Source: Paenibacillus andongensis
GTDB lineage: Bacteria > Bacillota > Bacilli > Paenibacillales > NBRC-103111
Reading direction: 5' to 3'
Length of the DNA stretch: 64,000 bases
NCBI RefSeq assembly: GCF_025369935.1
Contig: NZ_CP104467.1
Coordinates: 6,579,001-6,643,000, forward strand
Under the pieces are notes generated by a model that worked only from the letters and a program-made list of their open reading frames with translations, searched no databases and was not told where the DNA came from. Shown here in pieces: positions 44,129 through 54,025 of this stretch. Made by a program: the position numbers and the translations under genes. Position 1 is the first letter of the stretch, and every line of letters begins with the position of its first letter.

Positions 44129-44392
44129 GCTAGTACCCCACAGTATTGTTTTTTATACTTTAAATGAAAGAAAAAACTAAATCTTCTTAATAAATCCATA
44201 TTCTTATAATTATATTTAATATCTGATTCCAACTGAAAGGGATTAATTAAGCTAGAAAATGTAATAACATTTCCACATTTCGGGCGCTTAGTTAGTTTTA
44301 TTTATTATTTCGACTAAAATCTGTTAGAATAAGCTTATCATGATAACTCCCTTTTGACAAAATTCATTTTATTCAGGAAAGGATATAAAGTA
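44129..44392. other. Divergent promoter region between rfbA and the beta-propeller gene
   Basis: 264 bp of AT-rich DNA between divergently transcribed genes, expected to carry promoters for both. No palindromic operator or clear riboswitch stands out, and no convincing -35/-10 pair can be named with confidence. Confidence 0.5.
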
Positions 44393-45676
44393 ATGATAAA
44401 TTTTTTTGATCCTTTTATACGTTTTCAAGGAATAAATACAAAGCTTCTTGTAAGCTGTCCGAAAGACCAATCATCCCCAGGTGGTTTATTCATCATAGAT
44501 TTTGAATTAAAAAATATAACAAAGATATTGGAAGCAGATTGTCGTGGAATAGCCCGTTTCTCAGAGGGATATTATTTAGCAACAAATTCTCATGGAATTT
44601 TAAAGTTAGATAAAGAATTTAACATTACAAATACATATGATGTACCGACACGAGATCTTCACGGTCTAAAATTACACTCTGATGGCTTGCTGTATGCAGT
44701 CGAAACCTCGCATAATGCCGTTGGTATTTATCAAACAGAACCTTTTAAAAGGATTGATGAAATAAAAATCTCAGATAGTAACGAAGATCAAAATCATATT
44801 AATGACTTATGTATTCAAGGAAATAGCTTATTCTTATCTATGTTTTCTCTACAAGGTGGTTGGAGAAATCTGTTAGAGTCATTTGATGGAGTTATTGCTG
44901 AGTATGATATCAAAACAAAGGAATTAAAAAATATTTTACAAAAAGATTTACAACTTCCTCATAGTGTGTCTTTTATTGATAATCAAATGTACTATTGTGA
45001 ATCTTTAAATCTCAATCTTAGAAAAGAAAATCAGTGCATCGCTAAATTAGGCGGTTATACAAGGGGCTTGGCCTCAGATGGGTTTAATTTTTATGTAGGA
45101 CAGAGCGTTATGAGGCATTTAGATAGAATTCTTTCTAAAATCCCAAATGTATCAGTAGATTGTGGTATTCATATTCTAGACGCTAAGAAAAGAGTAAATA
45201 AATTCTTCCCAATGCCTGCAAGCCAAATCTATGAGATACTGATAATTAATGATTTTCAGGAAAAATATATTAGAGCAGCACCATCAAGTATAGAGTTGGC
45301 TAACCCAGAATCATTGAAATATCTTATCTCATCAAAAGACTGGCATGAACCCGAGGGTTCATATCGTTGGATGGCTTCAAAGCGTGCTGGAGTAAAGCTT
45401 CGAGCAGAACATGCAATTAGAACTATAACTATTGAATTCACAAATTGTGCTCTAAGCAATAATAAAGCAAAATTGTTTGTCAACAACAAAGAGATTTCGA
45501 TTATCCTTTTCACTGATATGGATAATCAGATTCATACCTTCACATTAGATGATGAATTAGTAGGAGATATTCAAGTCACTCTTGAAGTTGAAGAACTATG
45601 GTCACCACAGCAAGTATTAGGAAATAATGATGTTAGACAGTTAGGTGTAGCAGTGAAAAGAATTAGTATTATATAA
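44393..45676 (+). CDS. Beta-propeller-like protein resembling DUF4915, unknown function
   Basis: A 427-residue soluble protein starting at ATG 44393 (AAAGGATA about 9 nt upstream). Repeated beta strands with RDLHGLKLHSDGLLYAVETS and NHINDLCIQGNSLFLSMFS recall the DUF4915/TIGR03032 propeller family. Residues about 330-427 look like a separate beta-sandwich. It is the only intact plus-strand gene in the glycan region, divergent from rfbA and ending at a bidirectional terminator. Function unknown; similar proteins occur beside glycosyltransferases. Confidence 0.6.
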   Translation: MINFFDPFIRFQGINTKLLVSCPKDQSSPGGLFIIDFELKNITKILEADCRGIARFSEGYYLATNSHGILKLDKEFNITNTYDVPTRDLHGLKLHSDGLLYAVETSHNAVGIYQTEPFKRIDEIKISDSNEDQNHINDLCIQGNSLFLSMFSLQGGWRNLLESFDGVIAEYDIKTKELKNILQKDLQLPHSVSFIDNQMYYCESLNLNLRKENQCIAKLGGYTRGLASDGFNFYVGQSVMRHLDRILSKIPNVSVDCGIHILDAKKRVNKFFPMPASQIYEILIINDFQEKYIRAAPSSIELANPESLKYLISSKDWHEPEGSYRWMASKRAGVKLRAEHAIRTITIEFTNCALSNNKAKLFVNNKEISIILFTDMDNQIHTFTLDDELVGDIQVTLEVEELWSPQQVLGNNDVRQLGVAVKRISII

Positions 45677-45681
45677 AAAAT

Positions 45682-45723
45682 AACCCTAAACTCATACCTT
45701 TTGATGGTAGGTGTTTAGGGTTT
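45682..45723. terminator. Bidirectional terminator
   Basis: AACCCTAAACTCATACC and GGTAGGTGTTTAGGGTT pair around TTTTGAT with A- and T-rich flanks, between the convergent propeller gene and the GtrB-like gene. Confidence 0.85.
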
Positions 45724-45746
45724 CATAGTTGGATATATCACTATTT

Positions 45747-46721
45747 TTAACGCATTATTGCTTCCTTCTTACCCAAATGTTCTAAATCTTCGCTAAAATT
45801 AACTCTTTCTTTCTCTATCACCAGAGGTCGTTTCATTACCTGTGTATGAATCGATCCAATATATTCCCCAATAATTCCAATAAAGAATAGTTGAACAGAA
45901 GAAAAGAAGAATAGCCCAATAACAAGAGGAGCAATACCTACTACAAAATAATTCCAAAACATTAATTTTGCCAGTAAATAGACTATTGCTACCGTAAAAC
46001 TAACAGCAGACATAGCAAAGCCCAACATGGCAGCTAATCTTAATGGAATTTTTGAGTGATTTGTAATTCCTAGCATTGCTATGTCATACAAAGTATAAAA
46101 ATTATTTTTCGTAATCCCCCTCTTACGAGAAGGTTGAATGTAACTAATTTTATAACTCTCAAAACCAATATCAGAAATTAAACCTCTAAAATACGGATAT
46201 GGATCATCGATTTGCCTTAGTACTTTTATAACTTGTTGATCATATAAACCAAATCCTGTATTGTTTTTTGTCAGTTCAATTTCAGACACTTTATTGATGA
46301 AATTATAATACAACTTTCTTATGGCAAACATCAATCGAGATTCTTCACTTTCATTTTTAACACCTAATACAACTTTATATCCTTCCTCCCACTTTTGAAC
46401 AAAATCTCTTATCATTGTGGGTGGATCCTGAAGATCTGCAACCATAAGTATCACAGCATCTCCTCTAGCCTGAAGTAAAGCATGATATGGAGATCTGATG
46501 TGTCCAAAGTTTCTTGAATTAACAATCACTTTTACATTCGGATCTTGTGATGCTAGCGTCTTTAATATAGATACGGTCTCGTCCTTTGATGCATTATCAA
46601 TAAATATATGCTCATATGTGTACCCCATAAGACAACTACAAATCTCCTTGACCTGTCTGTACAACTCTTCAACATTAGCTTCTTCGTTATAACACGGGGT
46701 TACAATACTTAGTAATTTCAT
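45747..46721 (-). CDS. GtrB-like polyprenyl-phosphate glycosyltransferase (GT2)
   Basis: A 324-residue enzyme with a GT-A domain (VTPCYNEEANVEELY at the start, MVADLQDPP DxD-type motif near 95) and two C-terminal membrane helices (about 225-290), the layout of GtrB, YkcC and DPM1-type transferases. These load a sugar onto undecaprenyl phosphate at the cytosolic face. It closes the operon begun by gtrA and follows the sugar reductase by 17 bp, so the CDP-sugar-derived residue is its likely substrate (inference). Confidence 0.88.
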   Translation of the reverse strand: MKLLSIVTPCYNEEANVEELYRQVKEICSCLMGYTYEHIFIDNASKDETVSILKTLASQDPNVKVIVNSRNFGHIRSPYHALLQARGDAVILMVADLQDPPTMIRDFVQKWEEGYKVVLGVKNESEESRLMFAIRKLYYNFINKVSEIELTKNNTGFGLYDQQVIKVLRQIDDPYPYFRGLISDIGFESYKISYIQPSRKRGITKNNFYTLYDIAMLGITNHSKIPLRLAAMLGFAMSAVSFTVAIVYLLAKLMFWNYFVVGIAPLVIGLFFFSSVQLFFIGIIGEYIGSIHTQVMKRPLVIEKERVNFSEDLEHLGKKEAIMR

Positions 46722-46738
46722 TTCTTCACCTTATAATC

Positions 46739-47701
46739 TTATTTTTGAGATCCAGTGTACATAAATCTAATTTCTTCTTTTATACAATCAAGAGAAGTGT
46801 ATATAGGGTGATAGGATAACACAGTATTACTCTTTTTATTGATTGAATAATAATTATTTTTGATTCCTGATGGTGAAGTCAATGAGTACGATTTATCGAT
46901 TTCAATTTTCAGGCCATATTCGTCAATAAAATAATTTAGTATATCAAATTTAAGAACCGGACTTAAACTATACATATCAAAAACATCATTAATCTCTTGT
47001 TTAGAAATGCATAGTTTAATTAATTCAATAAAGTCTATAGGGTGGATATAATCTCTAACTATATTGATATCATTTGTCCTGAGAATCTTATCCTCTCGTA
47101 GACATTGAATAATGTCTGTAAGTAAGAAGTTTGAATTTAAATCAATAAATCGGCTAAAAAAACTAAATACCCTCAAATCAACGATATTATAATTATCAAA
47201 TGCCCTGTGCTTAGCTTCCATATATAGCTTTGTAATCCCATAATTATGTGTTGGAAGTAAATTATTAATATCTATTTCGCTTTTAGTATTCTGGTTAGCT
47301 GCTTTATCAAATGATGTAGAGTATGCAGCGCCACTACTTAGGTTAATATATAAGGCTTTGGAATGGGACTGCAAATAATTTAATATTAAATTATCGTACT
47401 CCTCTGTCACAGTAAATACTAGTTGCTGTTCTTGTTTAGATTTAGTGGAATCAACTATACCAATACAATTGATAATCACATCATATGAAAATAGAGCGAA
47501 TTGTTCCATATCACATATTGTGCAATTACTTTTAAGCAAAAAATTATCATTTAAAAAGTGTTCTATTTTAGAAACTGATCGGGCAAATAAAACCAGGTTA
47601 TAATTTTCTTCATTTGATAAGTAATAAATCAAATTTTTTGCTATATGTCCTGTTGCCCCTAAGATAGCTATCGTTTTTGCTTCCTTCGTGGAAGTATTCA
47701 T
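46739..47701 (-). CDS. NAD(P)-dependent sugar reductase/epimerase (extended SDR, YerF-like role)
   Basis: A 320-residue SDR with the cofactor loop ILGATGHIAKNL, a serine-rich LSSGAAYS and catalytic YGITK near residue 155. The ATG at 47701 has GGAGG 6 nt upstream; a TTG four codons earlier overlaps the RBS. It follows the TPP enzyme by 22 bp. In yersiniose biosynthesis the reductase YerF acts after the TPP enzyme YerE, so the same step is proposed here from context, not from a specific motif. Confidence 0.8.
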   Translation of the reverse strand: MNTSTKEAKTIAILGATGHIAKNLIYYLSNEENYNLVLFARSVSKIEHFLNDNFLLKSNCTICDMEQFALFSYDVIINCIGIVDSTKSKQEQQLVFTVTEEYDNLILNYLQSHSKALYINLSSGAAYSTSFDKAANQNTKSEIDINNLLPTHNYGITKLYMEAKHRAFDNYNIVDLRVFSFFSRFIDLNSNFLLTDIIQCLREDKILRTNDINIVRDYIHPIDFIELIKLCISKQEINDVFDMYSLSPVLKFDILNYFIDEYGLKIEIDKSYSLTSPSGIKNNYYSINKKSNTVLSYHPIYTSLDCIKEEIRFMYTGSQK

Positions 47702-47723
47702 CAATGCCTCCAAGATAATAATC

Positions 47724-49499
47724 CTATTTAGGTACTTCCATTTCTTCGACTAAGTCAATCAACATTAGTTCTTTCAACTCGTGTCTTTCTAGATGTGGGG
47801 ACATATCTTCGATGGGTCTATTGACTACTAATTTAGGGTTAACGGTCGTATTTTGTTCTAACGCTACAGATATAAATGTTGGACCTTCGATGCTAAATGC
47901 TTCTCTTATCTTATTTTCTGCTTCATCCATTGTTGCTATATGGAATGAGGGAATGTTATACGCTTGAGCAATTTTAAATAAATTTGGTGAAGAATATACT
48001 GTAGATTGTTTCCGACCATCAAAATACAAATCTTGGAATTGCCTAACCATCCCTAGACAATTATTATCCATTACAAATATTTTTATAGGCAGATTATGTT
48101 TAGCAATCGTATCAAATTCCTGAATATTAACCTGTATGCCACCATCACCTGCTATAACAATCACTGTATTTTCATTTACTAATGCGGCACCAATTGCAGC
48201 AGGTAAAGCAAACCCCATCGCACCCATTCCACCAGAATTCAGCAATCTTTGTTTTTCTTTTATTTTAAAAGACTGTGAAGCCCACATTTGATGCTGTCCT
48301 ACATCTAAGCAAATTACATCACCTTCACAACTCATTGATGATAGTAATTCCATAAATAGGTTAGGATCTATATGCTCTTGTGGTGAGTCATAACAGCGTG
48401 TAGGGAACTTAACTTTCAAATTTTTGATCGTTTCATTCCAAATTGCATAGTTAGGCTTTTGATATTCCTTGAGCTTTTCATTCAATAAGTTTAAGAAACC
48501 CTTCACATCGCTCTGAATCGCAATGTCTACTTTAATTTTTGCATTCAACTCATTAAAATCGGCATCTACATGTATCTTTTTCGCTACACGCCCAAAAGTA
48601 TCTGGTCTAGTCCCAGTTTGTCTGGAGTCAAGTCTAGAACCTAATATTAAAATTAAATCGCTATTTGCAAGAGCTATATTACTGTACCTATTCCCATAAG
48701 AACCGATTAATCCAATAAACTCATTATTTGTATGCGGAATTGCGTCGAGTCCCATAAGTGAAGTGACCACTGGAATTCCAGTTAACTTTACAAGTTGTTG
48801 TAATTCATCAGCTGCATTTGCAGTTCTGACTCCTCCTCCTGCTAGAATAACAGGTCTTTCGGAGTTTTTAATCAATTGTACGATTTCATTTAATTCTTTA
48901 TCTGAAACATCCTTATTAATTTTGGTTTGTAATTCTTTATACTCCGCACTGTCATAAAAGCTCAACAAATTCTCTGGGTTAATATTTTCCCTTTGAAGAT
49001 TCATTGGAATGTCAATTAACACAGGACCTGGACGACCATTCTGAGCCAAATAAACGGCCTTCTCGAGATGATATCTTATCGTTAGGGGGTCTGTAACTAG
49101 TTCTGCATATTTTGTTAATGATTTAACTACACTAACAATATCAGTTTCCTGAAATCCAATCTGCCTGACAGGTCTATCAAACTTATATTCATACGTATTT
49201 ACCTGACCCGTAATAAATAAACATGGAACACTATCAAAGTAGCAGCTACCAACACCTGTAACCAAATTTAATGCTCCTGGACCACTTGTTGCCATTGCAA
49301 CTCCAAGTTTACCATTCAACCTTGCATAAGCCTCTGCAGCAAATGCACCAGCTTGCTCATGACGCACTGAAATACATTGGATATCATCACGTAAATAAAC
49401 AGAATCCAAAAGATGTGCGATAGCACCACCAATAAACTCAAAAACGTGAGAGACTCCCTCTTCTGCAATAAAATCTATAACATAATCTGAAAGTTTCAT
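47724..49499 (-). CDS. TPP-dependent acetolactate-synthase-like enzyme, candidate YerE-type acetyl transferase
   Basis: A 591-residue three-domain TPP enzyme. The N-terminal domain has the catalytic glutamate in RHEQAGAFAAEAYAR near 50, the central domain resembles the FAD-type fold of acetohydroxyacid synthases, and the C-terminal TPP-binding GDG...N motif is AGDGGIQVNIQEF. The ATG at 49499 has AAGGTG 6 nt upstream. No ilvN, ilvC or leu genes are near; instead it lies between RfbG and a sugar SDR. YerE of Yersinia, which attaches a two-carbon unit from pyruvate to C4 of a CDP-3,6-dideoxy-4-ketohexose, is of this family. Confidence 0.85.
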   Translation of the reverse strand: MKLSDYVIDFIAEEGVSHVFEFIGGAIAHLLDSVYLRDDIQCISVRHEQAGAFAAEAYARLNGKLGVAMATSGPGALNLVTGVGSCYFDSVPCLFITGQVNTYEYKFDRPVRQIGFQETDIVSVVKSLTKYAELVTDPLTIRYHLEKAVYLAQNGRPGPVLIDIPMNLQRENINPENLLSFYDSAEYKELQTKINKDVSDKELNEIVQLIKNSERPVILAGGGVRTANAADELQQLVKLTGIPVVTSLMGLDAIPHTNNEFIGLIGSYGNRYSNIALANSDLILILGSRLDSRQTGTRPDTFGRVAKKIHVDADFNELNAKIKVDIAIQSDVKGFLNLLNEKLKEYQKPNYAIWNETIKNLKVKFPTRCYDSPQEHIDPNLFMELLSSMSCEGDVICLDVGQHQMWASQSFKIKEKQRLLNSGGMGAMGFALPAAIGAALVNENTVIVIAGDGGIQVNIQEFDTIAKHNLPIKIFVMDNNCLGMVRQFQDLYFDGRKQSTVYSSPNLFKIAQAYNIPSFHIATMDEAENKIREAFSIEGPTFISVALEQNTTVNPKLVVNRPIEDMSPHLERHELKELMLIDLVEEMEVPK

Positions 49500-49546
49500 T
49501 TGATTCACCTTATCCTTATTATGTTCTAAACAATAGTTCACTGCAG

Positions 49547-50617
49547 TTAAAAAGAAGTTATATAATCATTAATTTGTTCAAGACACACAAGTCTCATGTC
49601 TGCACCTTCACGATACTTATGAGTCCATGAAACAATACTCTTCAAAGTTTTTTCAAGTTCCCAGCGCGGCTCCCAGCTTAAGTGTAACTTTGCCTTAGAA
49701 CAATCTAGTTTTAAATAATTGGCCTCATGAGGGTTTATACCTCCATCAATTTGATAGTGGCTTTTCTCCCCCCAAATTTCACATATTTTGTCTACAATCC
49801 ACCTTACCGGTTTTGCATCATTGTCTGATGGACCAAAATTCCAACCTTCTGCATACTGAGTACCATGCATATATAATTTTTCCGCTAAGAGCAAATAACC
49901 ACTCAATGGTTCTAAAACATGCTGCCATGGCCTTATTGAATTCGGATTTCTAATAATAATTTCCTCTTCTTGCAAAAGAGAGCTAATGCAATCAGGAATC
50001 AATCGATCTACCGCCCAATCACCACCACCAATTACATTCCCTGCTCTTGCTGAAGCTATGGCTACACCATGCTCGTTATATTTCTCAGGATTAAAGAAAG
50101 AATTTCTATAGGCAGATGTCACTAATTCTGAACAGGCCTTACTGTTAGAATATGGATCATATCCCCCTAAAGGCTCATTTTCACGATAGCCCCATTCCCA
50201 CTCTTTATTTTCATAGCATTTATCAGTTGTCACGTTTACAACAGCTTTTACGCTTTCAGTTATTCTTACTGCTTCAAATAAATTAACTGTACCCATTACA
50301 TTTATAGAATACGTTTCAACTGGGATTTTATATGAATCTCTAACCAGTGGTTGTGCAGCCATGTGTATAACAATTTCCGGTTTAAAATCGGATATCGCTT
50401 CTTTTATCGATTCTAAATCTCTAATGTCTGCAATTGTAGATTTCTCAAGAAGTCCCTCTACATTACACAGTTCAAATAAACTAGGTGATGTTGGAGGTAG
50501 CAAAGCGTAGCCTGCTACTTTTGCTCCCATCTGCGTTAACCATAAACACAACCATGTTCCTTTAAAACCTGTATGACCCGTTACGAATACTCGTTTATTA
50601 TTCCAGAACTCAGTCAT
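49547..50617 (-). CDS. rfbG: CDP-glucose 4,6-dehydratase
   Basis: A 356-residue SDR with FVTGHTGFKGTWLCLWL at the start (the extended cofactor loop typical of RfbG), VVNVTTDKCYENKEW and the YSNSK catalytic pair near 165. It converts CDP-glucose into CDP-4-keto-6-deoxyglucose. Its ATG overlaps the rfbF stop (ATGA), which decides this start over an earlier in-frame one. Confidence 0.96.
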   Translation of the reverse strand: MTEFWNNKRVFVTGHTGFKGTWLCLWLTQMGAKVAGYALLPPTSPSLFELCNVEGLLEKSTIADIRDLESIKEAISDFKPEIVIHMAAQPLVRDSYKIPVETYSINVMGTVNLFEAVRITESVKAVVNVTTDKCYENKEWEWGYRENEPLGGYDPYSNSKACSELVTSAYRNSFFNPEKYNEHGVAIASARAGNVIGGGDWAVDRLIPDCISSLLQEEEIIIRNPNSIRPWQHVLEPLSGYLLLAEKLYMHGTQYAEGWNFGPSDNDAKPVRWIVDKICEIWGEKSHYQIDGGINPHEANYLKLDCSKAKLHLSWEPRWELEKTLKSIVSWTHKYREGADMRLVCLEQINDYITSF

Positions 50618-51411
50618 ACATTTTTCACCAGATCTTTTCCCCAAGTTTTCCATGGAGCTTTGTTCCTAGCCCATAGGTCTTCCAAATGATTCTTATCACG
50701 CAATGTATCCATAGGCTGCCAGAAACCATTATGTTTATAAGCAGAAAGTTCCCCTTGCTTCGCAAGATTTTCTAGCGGCTCTTTTTCAAATATAGTTGAA
50801 TCATCATTAATATAATCAAATACTTCTGGCTGACAAACGAAGAAGCCCGCGTTAATCCAAGAACCGTCTCCTCTAGGCTTTTCTTGAAAACCGCGCACTT
50901 CATTCAGATCTGATATGTCCAATGCTCCAAATCGGCCATCAGGCTGAATAGATGTAACAGTTGCCATTCTTCCACTTAATTTATGGAACTCAACCAATTC
51001 CTTAATGTTTACATCCGATACTCCATCACCATAGGTAAGCATAAAAGGTTCATATCCGATATACGGTTGAATTCTCTTAACTCGCCCGCCAGTCATCGTA
51101 TCTATTCCAGTATTTACAAGTGTAACTCTCCATGGTTCAGCAGAGTGATTATGTGTTATGTTCTCGTTATCGTTCCTAAAATCAAAGGTAACATCAGATT
51201 CATGAAGAAAGTAGTGAGCAAAATATTCCTTAATATAATAACCCTTATAACCAAGACAAATTACAAAATCATTAAATCCATACGATGAATAAATCTTCAT
51301 AATATGCCAAAGAATCGGCCTTTGTCCAATTTCAATCATTGGTTTAGGTTTTAAGTGGGATTCTTCACTTATTCTTGTACCATATCCCCCTGCAAGTATA
51401 ACTACCTTCAT
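50614..51411 (-). CDS. rfbF: Glucose-1-phosphate cytidylyltransferase
   Basis: A 265-residue nucleotidyltransferase with LAGGYGTRISEESHLKPKPM and TYGDGVSDVNIKEL and SWINAGFFVCQPEVFDYI, all diagnostic of RfbF. It makes CDP-glucose. It overlaps RfbH upstream and RfbG downstream by 4 bp each (ATGA), so the three are translationally coupled. Confidence 0.97.
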   Translation of the reverse strand: MKVVILAGGYGTRISEESHLKPKPMIEIGQRPILWHIMKIYSSYGFNDFVICLGYKGYYIKEYFAHYFLHESDVTFDFRNDNENITHNHSAEPWRVTLVNTGIDTMTGGRVKRIQPYIGYEPFMLTYGDGVSDVNIKELVEFHKLSGRMATVTSIQPDGRFGALDISDLNEVRGFQEKPRGDGSWINAGFFVCQPEVFDYINDDSTIFEKEPLENLAKQGELSAYKHNGFWQPMDTLRDKNHLEDLWARNKAPWKTWGKDLVKNV

Positions 51412-52985
51412 TGACATATCCTCCTAGTTACTAAATTCTGTTTGGATTTAACAAATTCACTAATCTTAAGTATCATATAATCTATCATTACATCCGTTAG
51501 TCCAGGGTAAACTCCTATTAAAAAAGTGTCATTTAAAATTTTGTCAGTATTGATTAAATCACCATGGATCCTGTAATTAACACCTTGAAAGGCAGGTTGT
51601 CTTGTTAAGTTACCGGCAAACAACATACGTGTTTGTATCCTGTTGGTTTCTAAATAATTTACTATTTCATTCTTAGTAAACCCTACATTCTCACGAAGAG
51701 TTAGAATGAATCCAAACCAACTAGGTTCAGAATTTTTAGTTGCTCTAGGCAAGATAAAATAATCATTAAGATCTTTCAAGCCTTCCAAAAGTCTATTAAA
51801 GTTTCTTATTCTTGCATCTACAAAAGAAGGTACTTTCTTAAGCTGCTCTACCCCAACAGCAGCTTGCATGTCAGTTACTCTGAGGTTATAGCCAATATGT
51901 GAATACGTATATTTGTGATCATATCCATATGGAAGAGTTCCAAGCTCCCATCCAAACCGTTTCTTACAAGTATCATCACATCCGGATGGACACCAGCAAT
52001 CTCTTCCCCAATCTCTGAATGATTCAATAATCATTTTAAGTTGAGGATTGTTTGTATAGACTGCCCCACCTTCCCCCATAGTCATATGATGTGGTGGATA
52101 AAAACTGGATGTAGCAATATCACCAAATGTACCTGTTAATTTCCCGTCAAATTTCGATCCTAATGCATCACAGTTATCTTCAATTACCCATAGATTATAT
52201 TTCTTAGCAAGCTCAATTATCTTGTCTAACTCAAAGGGGTTACCCATAGTATGAGCAATCATTATTGCTTTGGTTTTTGAAGTAATAGCTCCTTCAATTC
52301 GGTCTACCATAATGTTATATGTTCCTAGTTCAACATCAATAAAAACAGGGATTGCCCCGTTCTGTACGATTGGAGTTACAGTTGTTGGGAAACCAGCAGC
52401 TACTGTAATAACTTCATCCCCAGGCATTATGCGACGATCTCCTAATTTAGGAGAGGTTAGAGTCGAGAAAGCCAGTAAGTTTGCTGACGATCCTGAATTT
52501 GTTAGTAATGCGTATCTAACGCCAATGAACTCAGCAAACTCTTTTTCAAATTGCTTGCTAAACCTTCCTGCTGTTAACCAAAAATCTAAAGAAGAATCGA
52601 CAAGGTTTTTCATTTCTCTTTCATCGTAAACACGGCCACCATATGATATAGAAGATGTCTCCGGGTTAAATGACTCTTTTTTCTCATGAAATGTTTTGTA
52701 AAACACATCTACTTTTGAAAGTATCTCAAGTCTCATTATCTTCTCAGCTACATCTTTAGGTATACTTCTTAAAAATGTAATTTCCGTCTTTTCAAAAAGA
52801 TCCTTATTCCTTACATCAAGCAACACGTTGGTAGTACCATCTATACTAACAACAATTTGGAAATTTGGGTCCAATAATTCTTTCATACTTAGTTTTACAA
52901 CTTCATAATTATCCATATTTACATTTGTTATAATAGCTAATTCATTTGTTGATTTCTTTTGAACCAAATCATTTATTTTCAACAT
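51408..52985 (-). CDS. rfbH: RfbH-like CDP-4-keto-6-deoxyglucose 3-dehydratase with N-terminal extension
   Basis: A 525-residue PMP-dependent, iron-sulfur enzyme. The usual PLP lysine is replaced by histidine (YPPHHMTMGEGG), and the [2Fe-2S] cysteine cluster CWCPSGCDDTC is intact, both hallmarks of the E1 dehydratase that starts C3 deoxygenation. The first 85-95 residues are an extra domain absent from typical RfbH (about 437 residues). The E3 reductase partner (DdhD/AscD) is not seen in the window. The ATG at 52985 has AGGAG 8 nt upstream, inside the end of gtrA. Confidence 0.93.
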   Translation of the reverse strand: MLKINDLVQKKSTNELAIITNVNMDNYEVVKLSMKELLDPNFQIVVSIDGTTNVLLDVRNKDLFEKTEITFLRSIPKDVAEKIMRLEILSKVDVFYKTFHEKKESFNPETSSISYGGRVYDEREMKNLVDSSLDFWLTAGRFSKQFEKEFAEFIGVRYALLTNSGSSANLLAFSTLTSPKLGDRRIMPGDEVITVAAGFPTTVTPIVQNGAIPVFIDVELGTYNIMVDRIEGAITSKTKAIMIAHTMGNPFELDKIIELAKKYNLWVIEDNCDALGSKFDGKLTGTFGDIATSSFYPPHHMTMGEGGAVYTNNPQLKMIIESFRDWGRDCWCPSGCDDTCKKRFGWELGTLPYGYDHKYTYSHIGYNLRVTDMQAAVGVEQLKKVPSFVDARIRNFNRLLEGLKDLNDYFILPRATKNSEPSWFGFILTLRENVGFTKNEIVNYLETNRIQTRMLFAGNLTRQPAFQGVNYRIHGDLINTDKILNDTFLIGVYPGLTDVMIDYMILKISEFVKSKQNLVTRRICQ

Positions 52986-53382
52986 GTTCTCCACTCCTAA
53001 TGTGAGTTTTACTAATTTTGAAACTCCAATATTTATGACCAATGAAACTAATTAAAGTTGTTATGAATAATGCGAAACCCTGGGAAAGCAAGGGAGTTAA
53101 GCTTAGATAGTTTATTAGAATATAGAGTACTAATAAATTAATAAGAAAAGAAACACCATATACTCCTGAAAATTTCAATAGATTTTTATACGTTTTTCTT
53201 CCTTTTTTAAAGGTCCACTTGCTATTCCAAAAGTAACTATGTAATACGCCAAGCACATGTGCATATAACAACGAAAATATATAATTTAAATCAAAAAATT
53301 TTAAACAAACAAAATAGATTAAATACCCAACAACTGTATTAAGAATTCCAATAATTAAAAACTTGATAGACTGAGATTGCAT
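52969..53382 (-). CDS. GtrA-like membrane flippase
   Basis: A 137-residue protein with four membrane helices, the GtrA/DPMS_TMD family pattern (FLIIGILNTVVGYLIYF, then HSYFWNSKWTFKKG and a final FIGHKYWSF). GtrA proteins are thought to flip undecaprenyl-phosphate-linked sugars. It is the first gene of the CDP-sugar operon, overlapping rfbH by 17 bp, which pairs it with the GtrB-like gene at the far end. Confidence 0.9.
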   Translation of the reverse strand: MQSQSIKFLIIGILNTVVGYLIYFVCLKFFDLNYIFSLLYAHVLGVLHSYFWNSKWTFKKGRKTYKNLLKFSGVYGVSFLINLLVLYILINYLSLTPLLSQGFALFITTLISFIGHKYWSFKISKTHIRSGEHVENK

Positions 53383-53454
53383 CTACTTTTATTTAGACCT
53401 TCCTTTCATAAGCTTATGTATAGTTTAATTAATTTCTTACTTTTTGTCATTTTT

Positions 53455-53710
53455 TATCTTTTCCCAGTTTGACAATAATTCTGAAATGTCAGTGCTCTAT
53501 TCATTATTCTCATTTCATCTATGGACCCTTTAAAAGGGCGGGTATCTTGCAACCAATATCCGTAACTAGCATATTGGTATTAATAATATCACCTTTAATT
53601 TTTTCTGTTTTTTCTAATTTTCCATTTAAAAACAAATTAATGTATGAGCTAGAAGTGGATATTACAATATAATTTTTAGTTTCTTCTTTCAATTCAAACG
53701 TAAAATATCA
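53455..53710 (-). pseudogene. Decayed LamG/concanavalin-like domain
   Basis: The minus strand reads FELKEETKNYIVISTSSSYI and NLFLNGKLEKTEKIKG, then after a frameshift KGSIDEMRIMNRALTFQNY, which is the typical end of a LamG-like jelly-roll. More broken sequence extends to about 53960 with stops. No start or intact frame exists. It is the tail of a lost surface or membrane protein next to gtrA. Confidence 0.65.
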
Positions 53711-54025
53711 TTACCATAAATAAAATCAAAGCTGTTATCTTTTGATAATGGTTGTTAAGTGATATCCCCATGGGTAATATTCATGTAATATCATAAACTG
53801 ATTGGAGTTCTTAAGAAGCACAGATTCTTTTATTTTTTGAGCCACCCTCTCATTAAAGTTAACGATAATTCCTCTTTATTTAGAATACTGAGATTATTAT
53901 TGTCAAGATTTGGTTTTAGTTTATCTGAAATATACGACCCTTTTCTACCAACATAATTAAAAGATTTGTTAATTTCATAGTATAAAAAGCAGGGTCAAGT
54001 TCTAACGCTACTTTAAACATATCTG

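Noticed and set aside
47724-49499. Housekeeping acetolactate synthase (ilvB)
   Set aside because: No ilvN/ilvC/leu genes are nearby, and it is embedded in a CDP-sugar operon. A YerE-like role fits context better, though sequence alone does not exclude ilvB-type chemistry.
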